The notes below the pieces were generated by a model. It made no database searches, was not told the origin of the DNA, and was given only the letters and a program-made list of their open reading frames with translations. The translations under genes were made by a program, and so were the position numbers. This document shows positions 34,319-43,241 of a stretch of 64,000 nucleotides of DNA, in pieces. How positions within the stretch are numbered: the stretch's first letter is position 1; every line of letters starts with the position of its first letter. Source of the stretch: Chryseobacterium suipulveris (lineage in GTDB: Bacteria; Bacteroidota; Bacteroidia; Flavobacteriales; Weeksellaceae); NCBI RefSeq assembly GCF_022811685.1, contig NZ_CP094532.1:645501-709500 (forward strand), written 5' to 3'.

Positions 34319-35479
34319 TTAGATTTTCTCAATTTTTTCCCAACCAATCACTTCTGCTGCCGAACGTTTCTGATTTACCGCACCGGAGTTTACCAAAAAT
34401 TTGTCTTTGATGCTGTCTTTCGCCAGTTCTGTAAAGAAGTTCAGCCCTTTGAACATATCGCTCATTATGGTTTGCGAAGCTTTGATTTCCATAATATTCA
34501 GCAATTGATTGTCCTGAAAAAGCAGATCGACTTCCCGTCCCTGAACATCGCGCCAGAACCAAAAATCCCGCATCAAATTGCGGTGGTAATTCACCTTGAC
34601 CATTTCTGCAATGATGAAATTTTCGAAAAGTTCGCCTTTGTGCGGATGAAGCTGTAAGTCTTCAGGTTTTGTAAGTTTTAGGAGAAAACTCAGCAAACCT
34701 GTGTCATAAAAATAAAGTTTCGGACTTTTGGTAATCCTTTTATTGTAATTTTTATGATACGGTTGCAGTAGGAAAATGATATAACTTGTTTCCAAAACCG
34801 AAATCCAGGATTTCGCCGTGGGTTGGGAAATTCCGCACTCGTTGGCTAAAGAGTTCAGGTTGAGCAACTGTCCCGATCTTGCCGCACAAAGTGAAATAAA
34901 ATTTCGGAACGCCCGAAGATCACGAATGTTGATGATTTCCGACAGATCCCTTTCAACATAAGTTTGCAGGTAGTTGGAGTAGAATGTTTTTGGCGGAATA
35001 TTTCTGTCGAAAATTGCGGGGTAAAATCCACGTTGAAGGTTCACACTGTAATCTTCATCTAAAAAACCGCCTGACTTCATTTCTGAAAAATCAAAAGGAA
35101 ACAGTTTGAAAATCGCGACTCTTCCCGCAAGACTTTGTGTGATATTCTGCATTAGGTGAAAATTCTGGGATCCAGATAGAATAAACTGACCCCTCACTTT
35201 GTCTTCGTCCACTTTTGCCTGGATGTATGAAAACAGAAACGGCGCACGCTGTACTTCATCGAAAATGACAAATCGGTCGTACTGCTCGAGAAAAGATTTG
35301 GTGTCGGATTCAGCAAAATTTCTGATATCGGGATTCTCCAGATTGACGTAAGTGTAATTGGAAAACTCTTCTTTCAGAAAAGTAGTCTTTCCCGATTGTC
35401 GTGGACCTGTAACCGCAATAACCGGATATTTTCCGCAAAGAAAATCAATTTCTTCCTTAATGGTTCTCTGTACGCTCAT
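34319..35479 (-). CDS. AAA_14/DUF4143 ATP-binding protein
   Basis: A 386-residue P-loop ATPase. The N-terminal AAA_14 domain has Walker A AVTGPRQSGKTTFLKEEF (residues about 20-37) and Walker B RFVIFDEVQRAPFLFSYIQ; the C-terminal DUF4143 half contains ARSGQLLNLNSLANECGISQPTAKSWISVLE, a winged-helix-like element, and FWFWRDVQGREVDLLFQ. The physiological role of this large family is not established. Upstream, a good Bacteroidetes promoter (TATCTTTG at 35500-35507, TTG at 35530-35532) overlaps the first unit of a five-unit 22-bp direct repeat array, strongly suggesting dedicated control. The embedded winged helix makes self-regulation possible (inference). Confidence 0.9.
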   Translation of the reverse strand: MSVQRTIKEEIDFLCGKYPVIAVTGPRQSGKTTFLKEEFSNYTYVNLENPDIRNFAESDTKSFLEQYDRFVIFDEVQRAPFLFSYIQAKVDEDKVRGQFILSGSQNFHLMQNITQSLAGRVAIFKLFPFDFSEMKSGGFLDEDYSVNLQRGFYPAIFDRNIPPKTFYSNYLQTYVERDLSEIINIRDLRAFRNFISLCAARSGQLLNLNSLANECGISQPTAKSWISVLETSYIIFLLQPYHKNYNKRITKSPKLYFYDTGLLSFLLKLTKPEDLQLHPHKGELFENFIIAEMVKVNYHRNLMRDFWFWRDVQGREVDLLFQDNQLLNIMEIKASQTIMSDMFKGLNFFTELAKDSIKDKFLVNSGAVNQKRSAAEVIGWEKIEKI

Positions 35480-35499
35480 TATCGATGTTTTTTCATTGC

Positions 35500-35532
35500 C
35501 AAAGATACTATTTATTTTGAATATTACGACAA
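35500..35532 (-). promoter_or_regulatory. Promoter of the DUF4143 ATPase gene
   Basis: Minus strand: TTG (35530-35532), 22 bp, TATCTTTG (35500-35507), matching TTG-N17-23-TAnnTTTG. The -7 box ends 20 bp before the start codon. The TTG lies inside the first 22-bp repeat. Confidence 0.65.
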
Positions 35533-35648
35533 TAAACTTTGAAAAATACGATAATAAACTTTGAAAAATACATCAGTAAATTTTGAAAAATACGATAGTC
35601 AACTTTGAAAAATACGGTCTTTAATTTTGAAAAATACGAAGAAAAATA
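35527..35648. repeat. 22-bp direct repeat array (5 units plus partial) upstream of DUF4143 ATPase
   Basis: Five units of exactly 22 bp (35527, 35549, 35571, 35593, 35615) and a partial sixth. Each ends in TTTGAAAAATA; on the minus strand the core is TATTTTTCAAA. The other half of the unit varies (CGACAATAAAC, CGATAATAAAC, CATCAGTAAAT, CGATAGTCAAC, CGGTCTTTAAT). A spacing of two helical turns would place all cores on one DNA face. Confidence 0.9.
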
Positions 35649-36499
35649 TTAGTTTCTGCACAAAAAAAACTGATGATTCCGCGGTTGAACTTTTGCAAAT
35701 TCTGTTGCTGAATCATCAGTTAAAGTTTTTACTTCTGTTTTCGCTTCAAGTACTGACTTTAGATTTAAATTCAAAAAACTTTTCCTTGCGGTCTCGTCTT
35801 TTTTATTTGGCAAATCAGTAAACACTTTCTGCTCCAACGCGATTTTTTGTTTCCTGTCTTTTCTTTTTCAGCTTCCGGATTTCTGCTTTGCAGCTTCTAT
35901 CTTTGTGCTGACGAGTTTAAAAACTTCTGTTTCCAATCTCAGTGCTAACTTTTAAGATCTTCACTTTCGTTTTAATTTTTCAGATTTCACCTTACGGTTT
36001 ACGTCTTCAAACTATACTAAAAAGTTTCGACTTTTTTAGTCTGTGCATTTTAATAAAGTCGGTTTTTTCATCTTACGTTTCTTTTCGTCTTTTCAGCTGT
36101 TTTCTTTCGAATTCAACCTCGAATCAGAAATCTGTGATCCGGATTTCAAATCCCGTCTTTTGTTTGAGTTAAAACTTTTCACCTTGCGGTTACCGGTTTG
36201 TGCCTCTGCAACTATGACTTGATTGTGATGTAAAGATAACAGGATTTTATTGAGAAAAGCAAAATAAATCGATGGTTTTTATCAAGAATGTTTAAAGGGA
36301 GAACCAAGTACATTGTGTTAATAACAACGTATTGGAAATCAATGATTTACAATTTTATTCACAATTAATTCATACTGTGGATAAAATTTTATCTACAAAA
36401 TGTGGCAGAAAAAGCAAATTCATAATCGAAAAAAAGGATGAACTGAACGCTTAAATCCGTTTTTCTCAAAAAAATTCATTTCAAATCTGAAAGAATTTA
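35649..36499. other. Non-coding purine/pyrimidine-skewed region
   Basis: About 850 bp without a defensible gene. The minus strand is A/G-rich from 35660 to 36190, with CCGYAAGG-AAA motifs at 35779, 35985 and 36177. It also holds an 11-bp inverted repeat ACTGATGATTC/GAATCATCAGT (35669-35679 and 35710-35720) and a hairpin with a TTCG loop (36016-36040). It looks like decayed or repeat-derived sequence. Confidence 0.5.
36016..36040. other. Hairpin with TTCG tetraloop
   Basis: ACTAAAAAGT-TTCG-ACTTTTTTAGT: a 10-bp stem (one bulged T) closed by a TTCG tetraloop. No T-run follows and no gene ends here, so it is not an obvious terminator. Confidence 0.55.
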
Positions 36500-37312
36500 T
36501 CAATAATTTTTAATCAGCCCTTTTACGATTTTAATGACGTTCGGCATTGCTTTATTCGCTGCTTCCAGAACTTCGTCGTGGGATACGGTGAAAGCGATTT
36601 CGGGTCCACCCACATCGGTGATGATCGAAATCCCGAAACAGTCCATTTCCTGATGTTTTGCGACAATCACTTCGGGAACGGTGCTCATTCCCACCGCGTC
36701 GCCGCCGATCGCGCGAATCATTCCGTATTCAGCTGGAGTTTCGAAGGTGGGTCCCTGCAAAGCGACGTACACTCCTTTATGAACCGGAATGTTATTTTCC
36801 TTGGCAAAAGTTTCGGCGGTTTCGAGCATTTTCTTGTTGTAAGGTTCGCTCATATCCACGAAGCGTGGTCCAAGTTCGTCGAGGTTTTTTCCGCGAAGCG
36901 GATGTTCCGGCATCATATTGATATGGTCGGAAATCAGCATCACATCGGCAACTCTGAAATTGGGATTCACGCCACCTGAAGCGTTAGAAACGATCAAGTT
37001 TTTGATTCCCAAAAGATGAAATACTCGGAACGGAAAAACCACCGTCTGAATATCGTGTCCTTCGTAATAGTGGAATCTGCCGCTCATCATCAGCACTTTT
37101 TTCCCCTCAAGGATTCCGTAGATTAATTTTCCGCCATGACCGACAACCGTTGTCTGTGGAAAGTTTGGGATTTCGGTATAGTCCAAAATATGGATCGGCT
37201 CTACCTCGTCTTTAAGTTTGCCCAATCCGGAACCTAAGACGATTGCAAAATCCGGAGTTTCCTTAATAATATTCTTGATGAATGCTGCTGTTTCCTTAAT
37301 TCTTTCTAACAT
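36500..37312 (-). CDS. punA: Purine nucleoside phosphorylase
   Basis: A 270-residue trimeric-type PNP that phosphorolyses guanosine/inosine-type nucleosides. Motifs: DFAIVLGSGLGKLKDEVEP (phosphate loop), TTVVGHGGKLIYG, MMSGRFHYYEGHD, VSNASGGVNPNFRVADVM and GDAVGMSTVPEVIVAKH. The start at 37312 gives MLERIKETAAFIKN; a longer in-frame start adds sequence that overlaps lpxK in another frame. The start lies 17 bp inside the end of lpxK, so the two genes are translationally coupled. Confidence 0.93.
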   Translation of the reverse strand: MLERIKETAAFIKNIIKETPDFAIVLGSGLGKLKDEVEPIHILDYTEIPNFPQTTVVGHGGKLIYGILEGKKVLMMSGRFHYYEGHDIQTVVFPFRVFHLLGIKNLIVSNASGGVNPNFRVADVMLISDHINMMPEHPLRGKNLDELGPRFVDMSEPYNKKMLETAETFAKENNIPVHKGVYVALQGPTFETPAEYGMIRAIGGDAVGMSTVPEVIVAKHQEMDCFGISIITDVGGPEIAFTVSHDEVLEAANKAMPNVIKIVKGLIKNY

Positions 37313-38321
37313 AATCCAATATGATTTGGTTAAATTCGTCCTTTTTATCGATGTTGACGTTGATCGGCCAATAATAGACAAGATCACGAAGGTAGTCAAA
37401 AGTTTTCAGCCGCACGTAATCCTTCTCTGTTGTTAAGATCATTCTGTATTCGCCCAACTTCTTGTATTCCGCCAAAATATTTTTAATGTCCTGGTCGCTG
37501 AAATTGTGGTGGTCCTTAAATTTTAAATGCTTTACACGCTGCGAAAATCTTGAGAGGTGATCGAGGAGCGGTTTCGGATTCGCGATTCCTGTGATGAGCA
37601 GGATGTCGTAATATCCCAGATTATTGTCGGGCAAAAACTTGTCGTGAGCATACACATTCTCGTCGTAGCCAATGCTCGAAAAGAAAACTTTCTGGTTGTG
37701 CTGCGGTTTGATCCTCGAAATGTAGTATTGCTTTTTCTCGTCGGTTAGGTTATCGGGACATTTTGAAACCATGATGATTTGCGCCCTCTTTTTTCCAGCT
37801 CGACTCTCCCGCAAATCTCCTGCAGGAAGCAGAAAGTCTTTGAAATAAGGGTCGTTATAATCCGTCATCAAAATATTGAAACCCGGATTGATCGCGCGGT
37901 GCTGATAAGCGTCGTCCAGGATCAGAACATCCAGGTCCATATCTTCGATAATCTTTTTCGCACCCGGAACTCTCTCTTCGGAAACGCCGATTACAAAACG
38001 GTTTTTGAATCTTTCGAAAAGCTGCATCGCTTCATCACCTACCGTTTTATAGTTGCTGTCGTAATTGGTGATTCCATAACCTTTGGTCACTCTTCCGTAA
38101 CCTCTTGAAAGAACCCCCGTCCTGAAGTTTCTTGAGAGCAGATCTGCCAAATACATCACCATCGGCGATTTTCCACTTCCGCCTACGGAAAGGTTTCCGA
38201 CATTAATGATCGGAGTCCTGAACTTTGTAGATTTAAAAATTCCCAAGCTATAAAAGGCGTTGCGTACTGCAGTGACCAAATGATAACCAAGGGAAAAAGG
38301 GTAGAGATACCATCTTTTCAT
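37296..38321 (-). CDS. lpxK: Tetraacyldisaccharide 4'-kinase
   Basis: A 341-residue lipid A kinase that phosphorylates the 4' position of the disaccharide precursor at the inner membrane. An N-terminal amphipathic/hydrophobic helix (LYPFSLGYHLVTAVRNAFY) is followed by the Walker A-type NVGNLSVGGSGKSPMVMYLA and the family motifs LSRGYGRVTKGY, GDEAMQL, LDDAYQHRAI and TDYNDP. It overlaps punA by 17 bp. It confirms a Gram-negative envelope with lipid A. Confidence 0.94.
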   Translation of the reverse strand: MKRWYLYPFSLGYHLVTAVRNAFYSLGIFKSTKFRTPIINVGNLSVGGSGKSPMVMYLADLLSRNFRTGVLSRGYGRVTKGYGITNYDSNYKTVGDEAMQLFERFKNRFVIGVSEERVPGAKKIIEDMDLDVLILDDAYQHRAINPGFNILMTDYNDPYFKDFLLPAGDLRESRAGKKRAQIIMVSKCPDNLTDEKKQYYISRIKPQHNQKVFFSSIGYDENVYAHDKFLPDNNLGYYDILLITGIANPKPLLDHLSRFSQRVKHLKFKDHHNFSDQDIKNILAEYKKLGEYRMILTTEKDYVRLKTFDYLRDLVYYWPINVNIDKKDEFNQIILDYVRKN

Positions 38322-38504
38322 ATGAAGATGTTTATTTTTCTAAGACCACAAGGAATCTTTCGATTTAATAAGGGGCAAAAATAAGGTTTTTTAGGCGGAA
38401 AATAAAACCGCAACTGGCTCATTTATCCACAAAAAAGTACATGATTCTGAAGGTGAAAATCGGAATATTTTCTCTCGCGGAACCTTATTTATAAACAATT
38501 TGTT

Positions 38505-38512
38505 TAAATTTG
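38505..38512 (+). promoter_or_regulatory. -7 promoter element of ddl
   Basis: TAAATTTG, a perfect TAnnTTTG match, 20 bp before the ddl start codon. A TTG at -33 is not visible (TTA instead). Confidence 0.45.
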
Positions 38513-38532
38513 CTTGATTTGTTAATAAAGCC

Positions 38533-39528
38533 ATGAAAAAGAAAAACGTAGCCGTTGTAATGGGCGGTTATTCTGATGAATACATCGTTTCCCTGAAAAG
38601 CGGGCAACTGATTTTCGATTCCCTCGATCGGGAAATATACAATGTTTATAAGGTGGTGATTCTGAAAAACGAATGGTATTTCCTGGATGACCGGGATCAG
38701 AAGACTCCCATCAACAAAGCAGATTTTTCGGTGAACCTGAGTAGTGGTTTTACCGTGAAGTTTGATGTGTGTTTCAATATCATTCACGGGAAACCGGGTG
38801 AGAATGGGGAATTGCAGGCGTATTGGGACACGATCGGGCAAAAATATACCGGTTGCGGTTTTTACCAAAGTGCTTTGACTTTTAATAAAAAAGATACACT
38901 GGCTGTACTTTCAAAATACGGAATTCCTTCTGCGAAAAGTATTTATTTAAGAAACGGGCAAGATATAAATGAAGATGAAATAGTTGCAGAACTTGGACTT
39001 CCCTTGTTTGTTAAACCCAATCAGAGCGGCTCTTCATTAGGAATTACAAAAGTGAAGGAAAAATCTGAACTGAAAAAAGCGCTGGATTTCGCATTTGCGG
39101 AGGACGATGAAATTCTTATCGAAAGTTTCCTTAATGGAATGGAAGTTTCGGTTGGTGTTGTAGATTTCGAGGGAGAAACTATTGTTTTGGGAATCACTGA
39201 GATTGTGCCGAAAGAGGGCAAAGAATTTTTCGATTACGAAGCAAAATATGAAGGAGCTTCCGACGAAATTACCCCGGCAAGAATTGATGACGAAACCAGA
39301 ATCAAAGTGGAAGAAATTGCAAAGAGAGCTTATGAGTCCTTAGGAATGAGCGGTTTTTCCAGAAGTGAATATATCATAATGGACGGTATTCCCTACATGC
39401 TTGAAATGAATACCAATCCAGGATTTTCACCTGCATCAATCCTGCCGCAACAGGCGAAGCATTTTGGGATTTCCATCAAAGACCTCTGCGGAAACGAGGT
39501 AGAAAAAGCATTGCAGAAAAAACCCTAA
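38533..39528 (+). CDS. ddl: D-alanine--D-alanine ligase
   Basis: A 331-residue ATP-grasp ligase that makes D-Ala-D-Ala for peptidoglycan. The N-terminal domain starts VAVVMGGYSDEYIVSLKSG; NIIHGKPGENGELQAYW is the family H-G-x-x-GE-G segment; FVKPNQSGSSLGITKV and EMNTNPGFSPASILPQQ give the ATP- and metal-binding parts. The C-terminus IKDLCGNEVEKAL is standard. It is the first gene of the ddl-coaD-TRIC run on the plus strand. Confidence 0.94.
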   Translation: MKKKNVAVVMGGYSDEYIVSLKSGQLIFDSLDREIYNVYKVVILKNEWYFLDDRDQKTPINKADFSVNLSSGFTVKFDVCFNIIHGKPGENGELQAYWDTIGQKYTGCGFYQSALTFNKKDTLAVLSKYGIPSAKSIYLRNGQDINEDEIVAELGLPLFVKPNQSGSSLGITKVKEKSELKKALDFAFAEDDEILIESFLNGMEVSVGVVDFEGETIVLGITEIVPKEGKEFFDYEAKYEGASDEITPARIDDETRIKVEEIAKRAYESLGMSGFSRSEYIIMDGIPYMLEMNTNPGFSPASILPQQAKHFGISIKDLCGNEVEKALQKKP

Positions 39529-39543
39529 ATAATCTGAGTTTCT

Positions 39544-39578
39544 GAACTTGAAACTTGAAACCTGAAACTTGAAACTAA
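39544..39578. repeat. 7-bp tandem array, AAACTTG type
   Basis: Five 7-bp units (GAACTTG, AAACTTG, AAACCTG, AAACTTG, AAACTAA) that end 4 bp before the coaD start codon. The same motif forms an array at 63261-63288. Confidence 0.8.
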
Positions 39579-39582
39579 ATTT

Positions 39583-40044
39583 ATGAGAGTCGCCGTTTTC
39601 CCGGGTTCATTCGACCCAATTACGCTTGGTCACTACGATATTGTTGAAAGAGCATATCCGCTTTTCGACAAAATTATTATCGCGATCGGTCAGAATTCAC
39701 AGAAGAAATATATGTTCTCGCTCGAACAGCGAATGGAATTCATCAAGAAGACTTTTGAAAAGTTTCCCAACATCGAAGTCGATCATTTCGAGGGTTTAAC
39801 TATCGATTACTGTCACAGCAAGAATGTTAACTTCATTCTCCGCGGACTCAGAAATCCCGCCGACTTTGAATTTGAGAAAGCCATTGCGCAAACCAATCGT
39901 GAACTAACGCGAGAGAACAAAATAGAAACAATTTTCCTTCTGACTTCTTCGGGCAAATCATTTATCAGCAGCAGCATTGTGCGTGAGATTATCAGTTTTA
40001 AAGGAAATTATGAATTGTTAGTACCAGACGCAGTAAGGGTTTAA
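39583..40044 (+). CDS. coaD: Pantetheine-phosphate adenylyltransferase
   Basis: A 153-residue nucleotidyltransferase that makes dephospho-CoA from phosphopantetheine and ATP. VAVFPGSFDPITLGHYDIVERA contains the (T/S)FDP and HxGH-type (LGHYD) motifs. LRGLRNPADFEFEKAIAQTNR and SSGKSFISSSIVREI complete the family pattern. Length is typical. A 7-bp tandem array occupies the position of its ribosome binding site. coaE is 26 kb away. Confidence 0.95.
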   Translation: MRVAVFPGSFDPITLGHYDIVERAYPLFDKIIIAIGQNSQKKYMFSLEQRMEFIKKTFEKFPNIEVDHFEGLTIDYCHSKNVNFILRGLRNPADFEFEKAIAQTNRELTRENKIETIFLLTSSGKSFISSSIVREIISFKGNYELLVPDAVRV

Positions 40045-40053
40045 AACTTAAGA

Positions 40054-40701
40054 ATGTACAACCTCGAATTTCATCAAAGTTTCAATCTGGTCATCGAGAT
40101 TTTCGGTACTATCGCATTCGCAATGTCGGGAGCTTTCGCGGCGATGCAGAAGCGTTTTGATCCTTTCGGGGTGCTTATCATTGCATTTGTCACTTCTGTT
40201 GGTGGTGGTACGGTGAGAGATGTTTTATTGGATGTTCCGGTGTTTTGGATGCGCCATATGATGATGGTTTCCGCGATTTTTGGAGGTACGCTCTTGGCTT
40301 TTCTTGTTAAATATTTTGAGAAAAGTTTTAATGTTACGCTGTTTATTTTCGACAGTTTAGGTTTGGGACTTTTCACCATAATCGGTATTCAAAAAGGTTT
40401 GAATGCTGATCTGCACCCGATAATCTGTTTGACGCTTGGTACGATTACCGGTTGTTTTGGCGGGATTATCCGAGATATTTTTCTGAACAGGATTCCTCTG
40501 ATCTTCAGAAAAGAAATTTATGCTACCGCCTGTATCGTTGGCGGAAGTTTGTTTTTGCTGATGGTGAAATTCAGTAATCTTTCCTATGTATTTGTGCAGA
40601 TTTCCACAATTGCGCTCATCGTGATCATTCGAACTTTGGCCGTGAAATACCATTGGCAGATGCCGAAGTTTTATGATAGAAGCAGCAATTCTGAAATGTA
40701 A
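40054..40701 (+). CDS. Trimeric intracellular cation channel family membrane protein
   Basis: A 215-residue protein of the bacterial TRIC/YicG (UPF0126) family with seven predicted helices and two homologous halves: SVGGGTVRDVLLDVPVFW in the first and CFGGIIRDIFLNRIPLIF in the second, each a GGxxRD motif. These channels conduct monovalent cations. It starts 9 bp after coaD, so it is probably cotranscribed. Confidence 0.9.
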   Translation: MYNLEFHQSFNLVIEIFGTIAFAMSGAFAAMQKRFDPFGVLIIAFVTSVGGGTVRDVLLDVPVFWMRHMMMVSAIFGGTLLAFLVKYFEKSFNVTLFIFDSLGLGLFTIIGIQKGLNADLHPIICLTLGTITGCFGGIIRDIFLNRIPLIFRKEIYATACIVGGSLFLLMVKFSNLSYVFVQISTIALIVIIRTLAVKYHWQMPKFYDRSSNSEM

Positions 40702-40728
40702 ATCAGTATGAAAAGTATGTCGATGAAA

Positions 40729-42216
40729 TTAATTCACTGCAAATTTTCTTTCTCTTACTAAATCGGCAATTGCGGTAATGTCGTCGCCAATTAAGCGATC
40801 GTCTTCCAATTTTGCCACTTTTGATCTGATGAGACTATATGCATTTTCTACATATCTGGAGCAGGTTGCAGGTCGTCTGAATTCCAATCCCTGAGCTCCA
40901 AACATCAATTCTACAGCGAGAATGTTTTCAAGATTTCCCAAGACCTGGTTGAATTTTCTGCCGGAAATACTTCCCATTGAGACGTGGTCTTCTTGACCTA
41001 AACTTGTCGGTATAGAATCTGCTGAAGCCGGGAAACAAAGCGTTTTATTTTCCGTAACCAAAGCGGCGGAAGTGTATTGCGGAATCATAAATCCTGAGTT
41101 GAGTCCTGAACTTTCTACCAACAATTTCGGCAAACCGTATTTTCCTTCCAGTAGAAGATAGCTTCTCCTGTCTGAAATATTACCCAGCTCTGCAGCTGCC
41201 AAAGTCGCATAATCTAAAGGCAACGCCAAAAGTTGTCCGTGAAAATTGCCGCCGGAAATCGATTCCTCTGCACTTAACACAATCGGATTATCGGTTACAG
41301 AATTTAGTTCGGTTTCAGCGAGAGTTTTCAAATGTTCATACGCATTTCTGCTCGCTCCGTGAACTTGCGGTACACATCTCATCGAGTACGGATCCTGAAC
41401 TCTGTCGCAGAATTCGTGACTCTTGAGGTTGTCTGAGTTTTTCAGGAATTTCACCATTCTTGCAGCCACTTTTTTGCTCCCTGAAAACGGACGGATTTCG
41501 TGAAGTTCCTTTTTAAAAGGACTTGCCGATCCACGATAAGCTTCCAGTGATAGTGCCGCCGTTAAATCTGCCAAATCAAGCAAATAGTCAAATTTATGAA
41601 GTCCGATAATTGCGTGTGCCAAAATAAACTGAGTTCCATTGATCAGTCCCAATCCTTCTTTTGGACCGAGCTGCAAAGGTTTGAGCGAGTGTTTTTTCAG
41701 AATTTTTGAAGTTTCCACCGGTTGATCGTTTTCCCATACTTTTCCCAATCCAAGTAAAGGCAGAACCAGGTGTGCAAGCGGAGCCAAATCTCCGGAAGCG
41801 CCAACAGAACCTTGTTCCGGAACGACGGGAATAATATCTTTTTCCAGCATCAGAATCATTCTTTCAATCACATCGAGCGAAACGCCGGAAAATCCTTTTG
41901 AAAGTGCGTGGATTTTTGCAATCATCATCACTTTGGAAAGTTCTTTGGAAATAGGTTTTCCGACACCTACAGCGTGGGAAATTATCAGATTATGCTGAAG
42001 CTGTGCTGTTTCTTCCTCGGAAATTTTCACGTCACAGAGCGGTCCGAAACCGGTGTTGATTCCGTAAACAGTTCGGTCGGATTCCACAATTTGTCGAACA
42101 TTTTTTTGGGATTTCAGGATTTTGTCCTTTGCCTGCTTGTTGAGTTTTGCCAGTTTGGGATTGTCTAAAATCGCCATTACATCGGAAATTGTGAACGTGT
42201 CGATACCGTAAATCAT
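40729..42216 (-). CDS. hutH: Histidine ammonia-lyase
   Basis: A 495-residue aromatic amino acid lyase that deaminates histidine to urocanate. The MIO cofactor triad Ala-Ser-Gly is in GSVGASGDLAPLAHLVLP; other motifs are YGINTGFGPLCDVKI, INGTQFILAHAI, QDPYSMRCVPQVHG and TAALVTENKTL with SLGQEDHVSMGS. The start at 42216 (MIYGIDTF) is preferred; the ATG 99 bp upstream reads through a repeat-like region. Together with hutI and hutG (9.2-10.4 kb) it supports histidine catabolism; hutU is missing from the window. Confidence 0.93.
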   Translation of the reverse strand: MIYGIDTFTISDVMAILDNPKLAKLNKQAKDKILKSQKNVRQIVESDRTVYGINTGFGPLCDVKISEEETAQLQHNLIISHAVGVGKPISKELSKVMMIAKIHALSKGFSGVSLDVIERMILMLEKDIIPVVPEQGSVGASGDLAPLAHLVLPLLGLGKVWENDQPVETSKILKKHSLKPLQLGPKEGLGLINGTQFILAHAIIGLHKFDYLLDLADLTAALSLEAYRGSASPFKKELHEIRPFSGSKKVAARMVKFLKNSDNLKSHEFCDRVQDPYSMRCVPQVHGASRNAYEHLKTLAETELNSVTDNPIVLSAEESISGGNFHGQLLALPLDYATLAAAELGNISDRRSYLLLEGKYGLPKLLVESSGLNSGFMIPQYTSAALVTENKTLCFPASADSIPTSLGQEDHVSMGSISGRKFNQVLGNLENILAVELMFGAQGLEFRRPATCSRYVENAYSLIRSKVAKLEDDRLIGDDITAIADLVRERKFAVN

Positions 42217-42257
42217 TGTTGTGAAAATTTCTATAAAAATACAGAATTTTATGTGAA

Positions 42258-42360
42258 AGCGGAAATCGCACCCCGGACTGAACGGAGCTCTTTTTCTTTT
42301 GGCTGGATTGAGCATGGGAAAAGAAAAAAGCGGGAGTGGAGTACGGAAAAGGTGCCCAAA
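42258..42360. repeat. Repeat-like inverted element upstream of hutH
   Basis: An imperfect inverted repeat: CTCTTTTTCTTTT on the left and AAAAGAAAAAAGCG on the right with an 18-nt centre, flanked by CACCCCGGACTGAACGG and AAAAGGTGCCCA. Its style is that of a dispersed flavobacterial element; only one copy is in the window. Confidence 0.4.
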
Positions 42361-42452
42361 TAAGAATTGAAATCACTGATTTTTGATTTGTTGTAGATTT
42401 TCTTTGGTGTTTATTTTTAGTATTTTTGATTGAAATCTAAATAGTTACGGAA

Positions 42453-42932
42453 ATGGCAAATGTTTATTCTCAAGTTTATATTCAGCTAATTTTTGCTGTG
42501 AAGGGCAGGTCTAATCTCATTCGTAATGACCGCCGCGAAGATGTACAGAAGTATATTACGGGCATTATTCAGAATAAAGGTCAAAAGGTATTGGCAATCT
42601 ATTCAAATCCAGACCACATTCATATTTTGGTTGGTCTGAATAAGTTCGATGTTTCCATTTCAGAGCTTGTACGCGATATTAAGGCAAGTTCATCAAAAAT
42701 GATTAATGAGGAGTGCTGGTTTCTTGGGAAATTTCATTGGCAGGAAGGATATGGAGTGTTTTCATATTCAAAGAGCCAAATTGATCAAGTAGCGAAATAT
42801 GTTTTGAATCAGGAAGCGCACCATAAAAAGCAGACATTCAGGCAAGAATATGTTGAGATTTTGGAAAAATTTGAGATTGATTTCAAGAACGAGTATTTGT
42901 TTGAATTTTATGAAGGTGAGGAAGGGAATTGA
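42453..42932 (+). CDS. IS200-like Y1 transposase, RAYT type (copy 1)
   Basis: A 159-residue Y1 HUH transposase without a TnpB partner. The metal-binding pair is in SNPDHIHILVG (His55, His57). The likely nucleophile tyrosine is in QVAKYVLNQEAHH. The single-gene form followed by a cluster of short palindromes (two GGCTTCTACGAAGCC and four GCTCCGTAGGAGC with nearby CTAC/GTAG) is the hallmark of REP-associated tyrosine transposases, which cleave at GTAG-flanked hairpins. No terminal structures of a complete IS200 element are seen. It differs from the second RAYT at 60.5 kb in sequence and in associated palindromes. Confidence 0.88.
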   Translation: MANVYSQVYIQLIFAVKGRSNLIRNDRREDVQKYITGIIQNKGQKVLAIYSNPDHIHILVGLNKFDVSISELVRDIKASSSKMINEECWFLGKFHWQEGYGVFSYSKSQIDQVAKYVLNQEAHHKKQTFRQEYVEILEKFEIDFKNEYLFEFYEGEEGN

Positions 42933-42939
42933 CTTGCCG

Positions 42940-43165
42940 CTCCTGCAGAGCTGGTTTCGCGCGCTTTCTTGTTTTCTACAAACCTATGGCTTCTACGAAG
43001 CCGACAAGAAAGTGAGGGGCAGATTTTTTTTGATGAGGGAATAGCTTGAATTGACTGTTCCAAGGTTGTGAAAGAAAGGAGGAAACTTGCCGGTCCTACG
43101 GTGCTGGTTTTGTACGTGTTCATGTTTTCTACCTCTACAAACTTTCGGCTTCTACGAAGCCGCAC
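42940..43165. repeat. REP-like palindromes GGCTTCTACGAAGCC (two direct repeats)
   Basis: Two direct repeats of about 75 bp (starting near 42936 and 43087), each CTTGCC...GCTGGTTT...GTTTTCTAC...GGCTTCTACGAAGCC. The palindromes are at 42988-43002 and 43147-43161. CTACAAAC precedes each palindrome. Confidence 0.8.
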
Positions 43166-43241
43166 GGAAAATCTGTAGCGCTGTAAAATAATTCCAAAAT
43201 CAGAAAGAGAATAACAAAACAACCGATATAAATCAGGTTCT

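Noticed and set aside
35527..35648. Possible short CRISPR array
   Set aside because: Units follow each other without true spacers (22-bp period, 11-bp constant part), there are no cas genes, and the array overlaps a promoter.
35649..35837. A 62-codon minus-strand reading frame
   Set aside because: It runs through an inverted repeat and a skewed tract, has no signal or domain, and its start is not supported; treated as non-coding.
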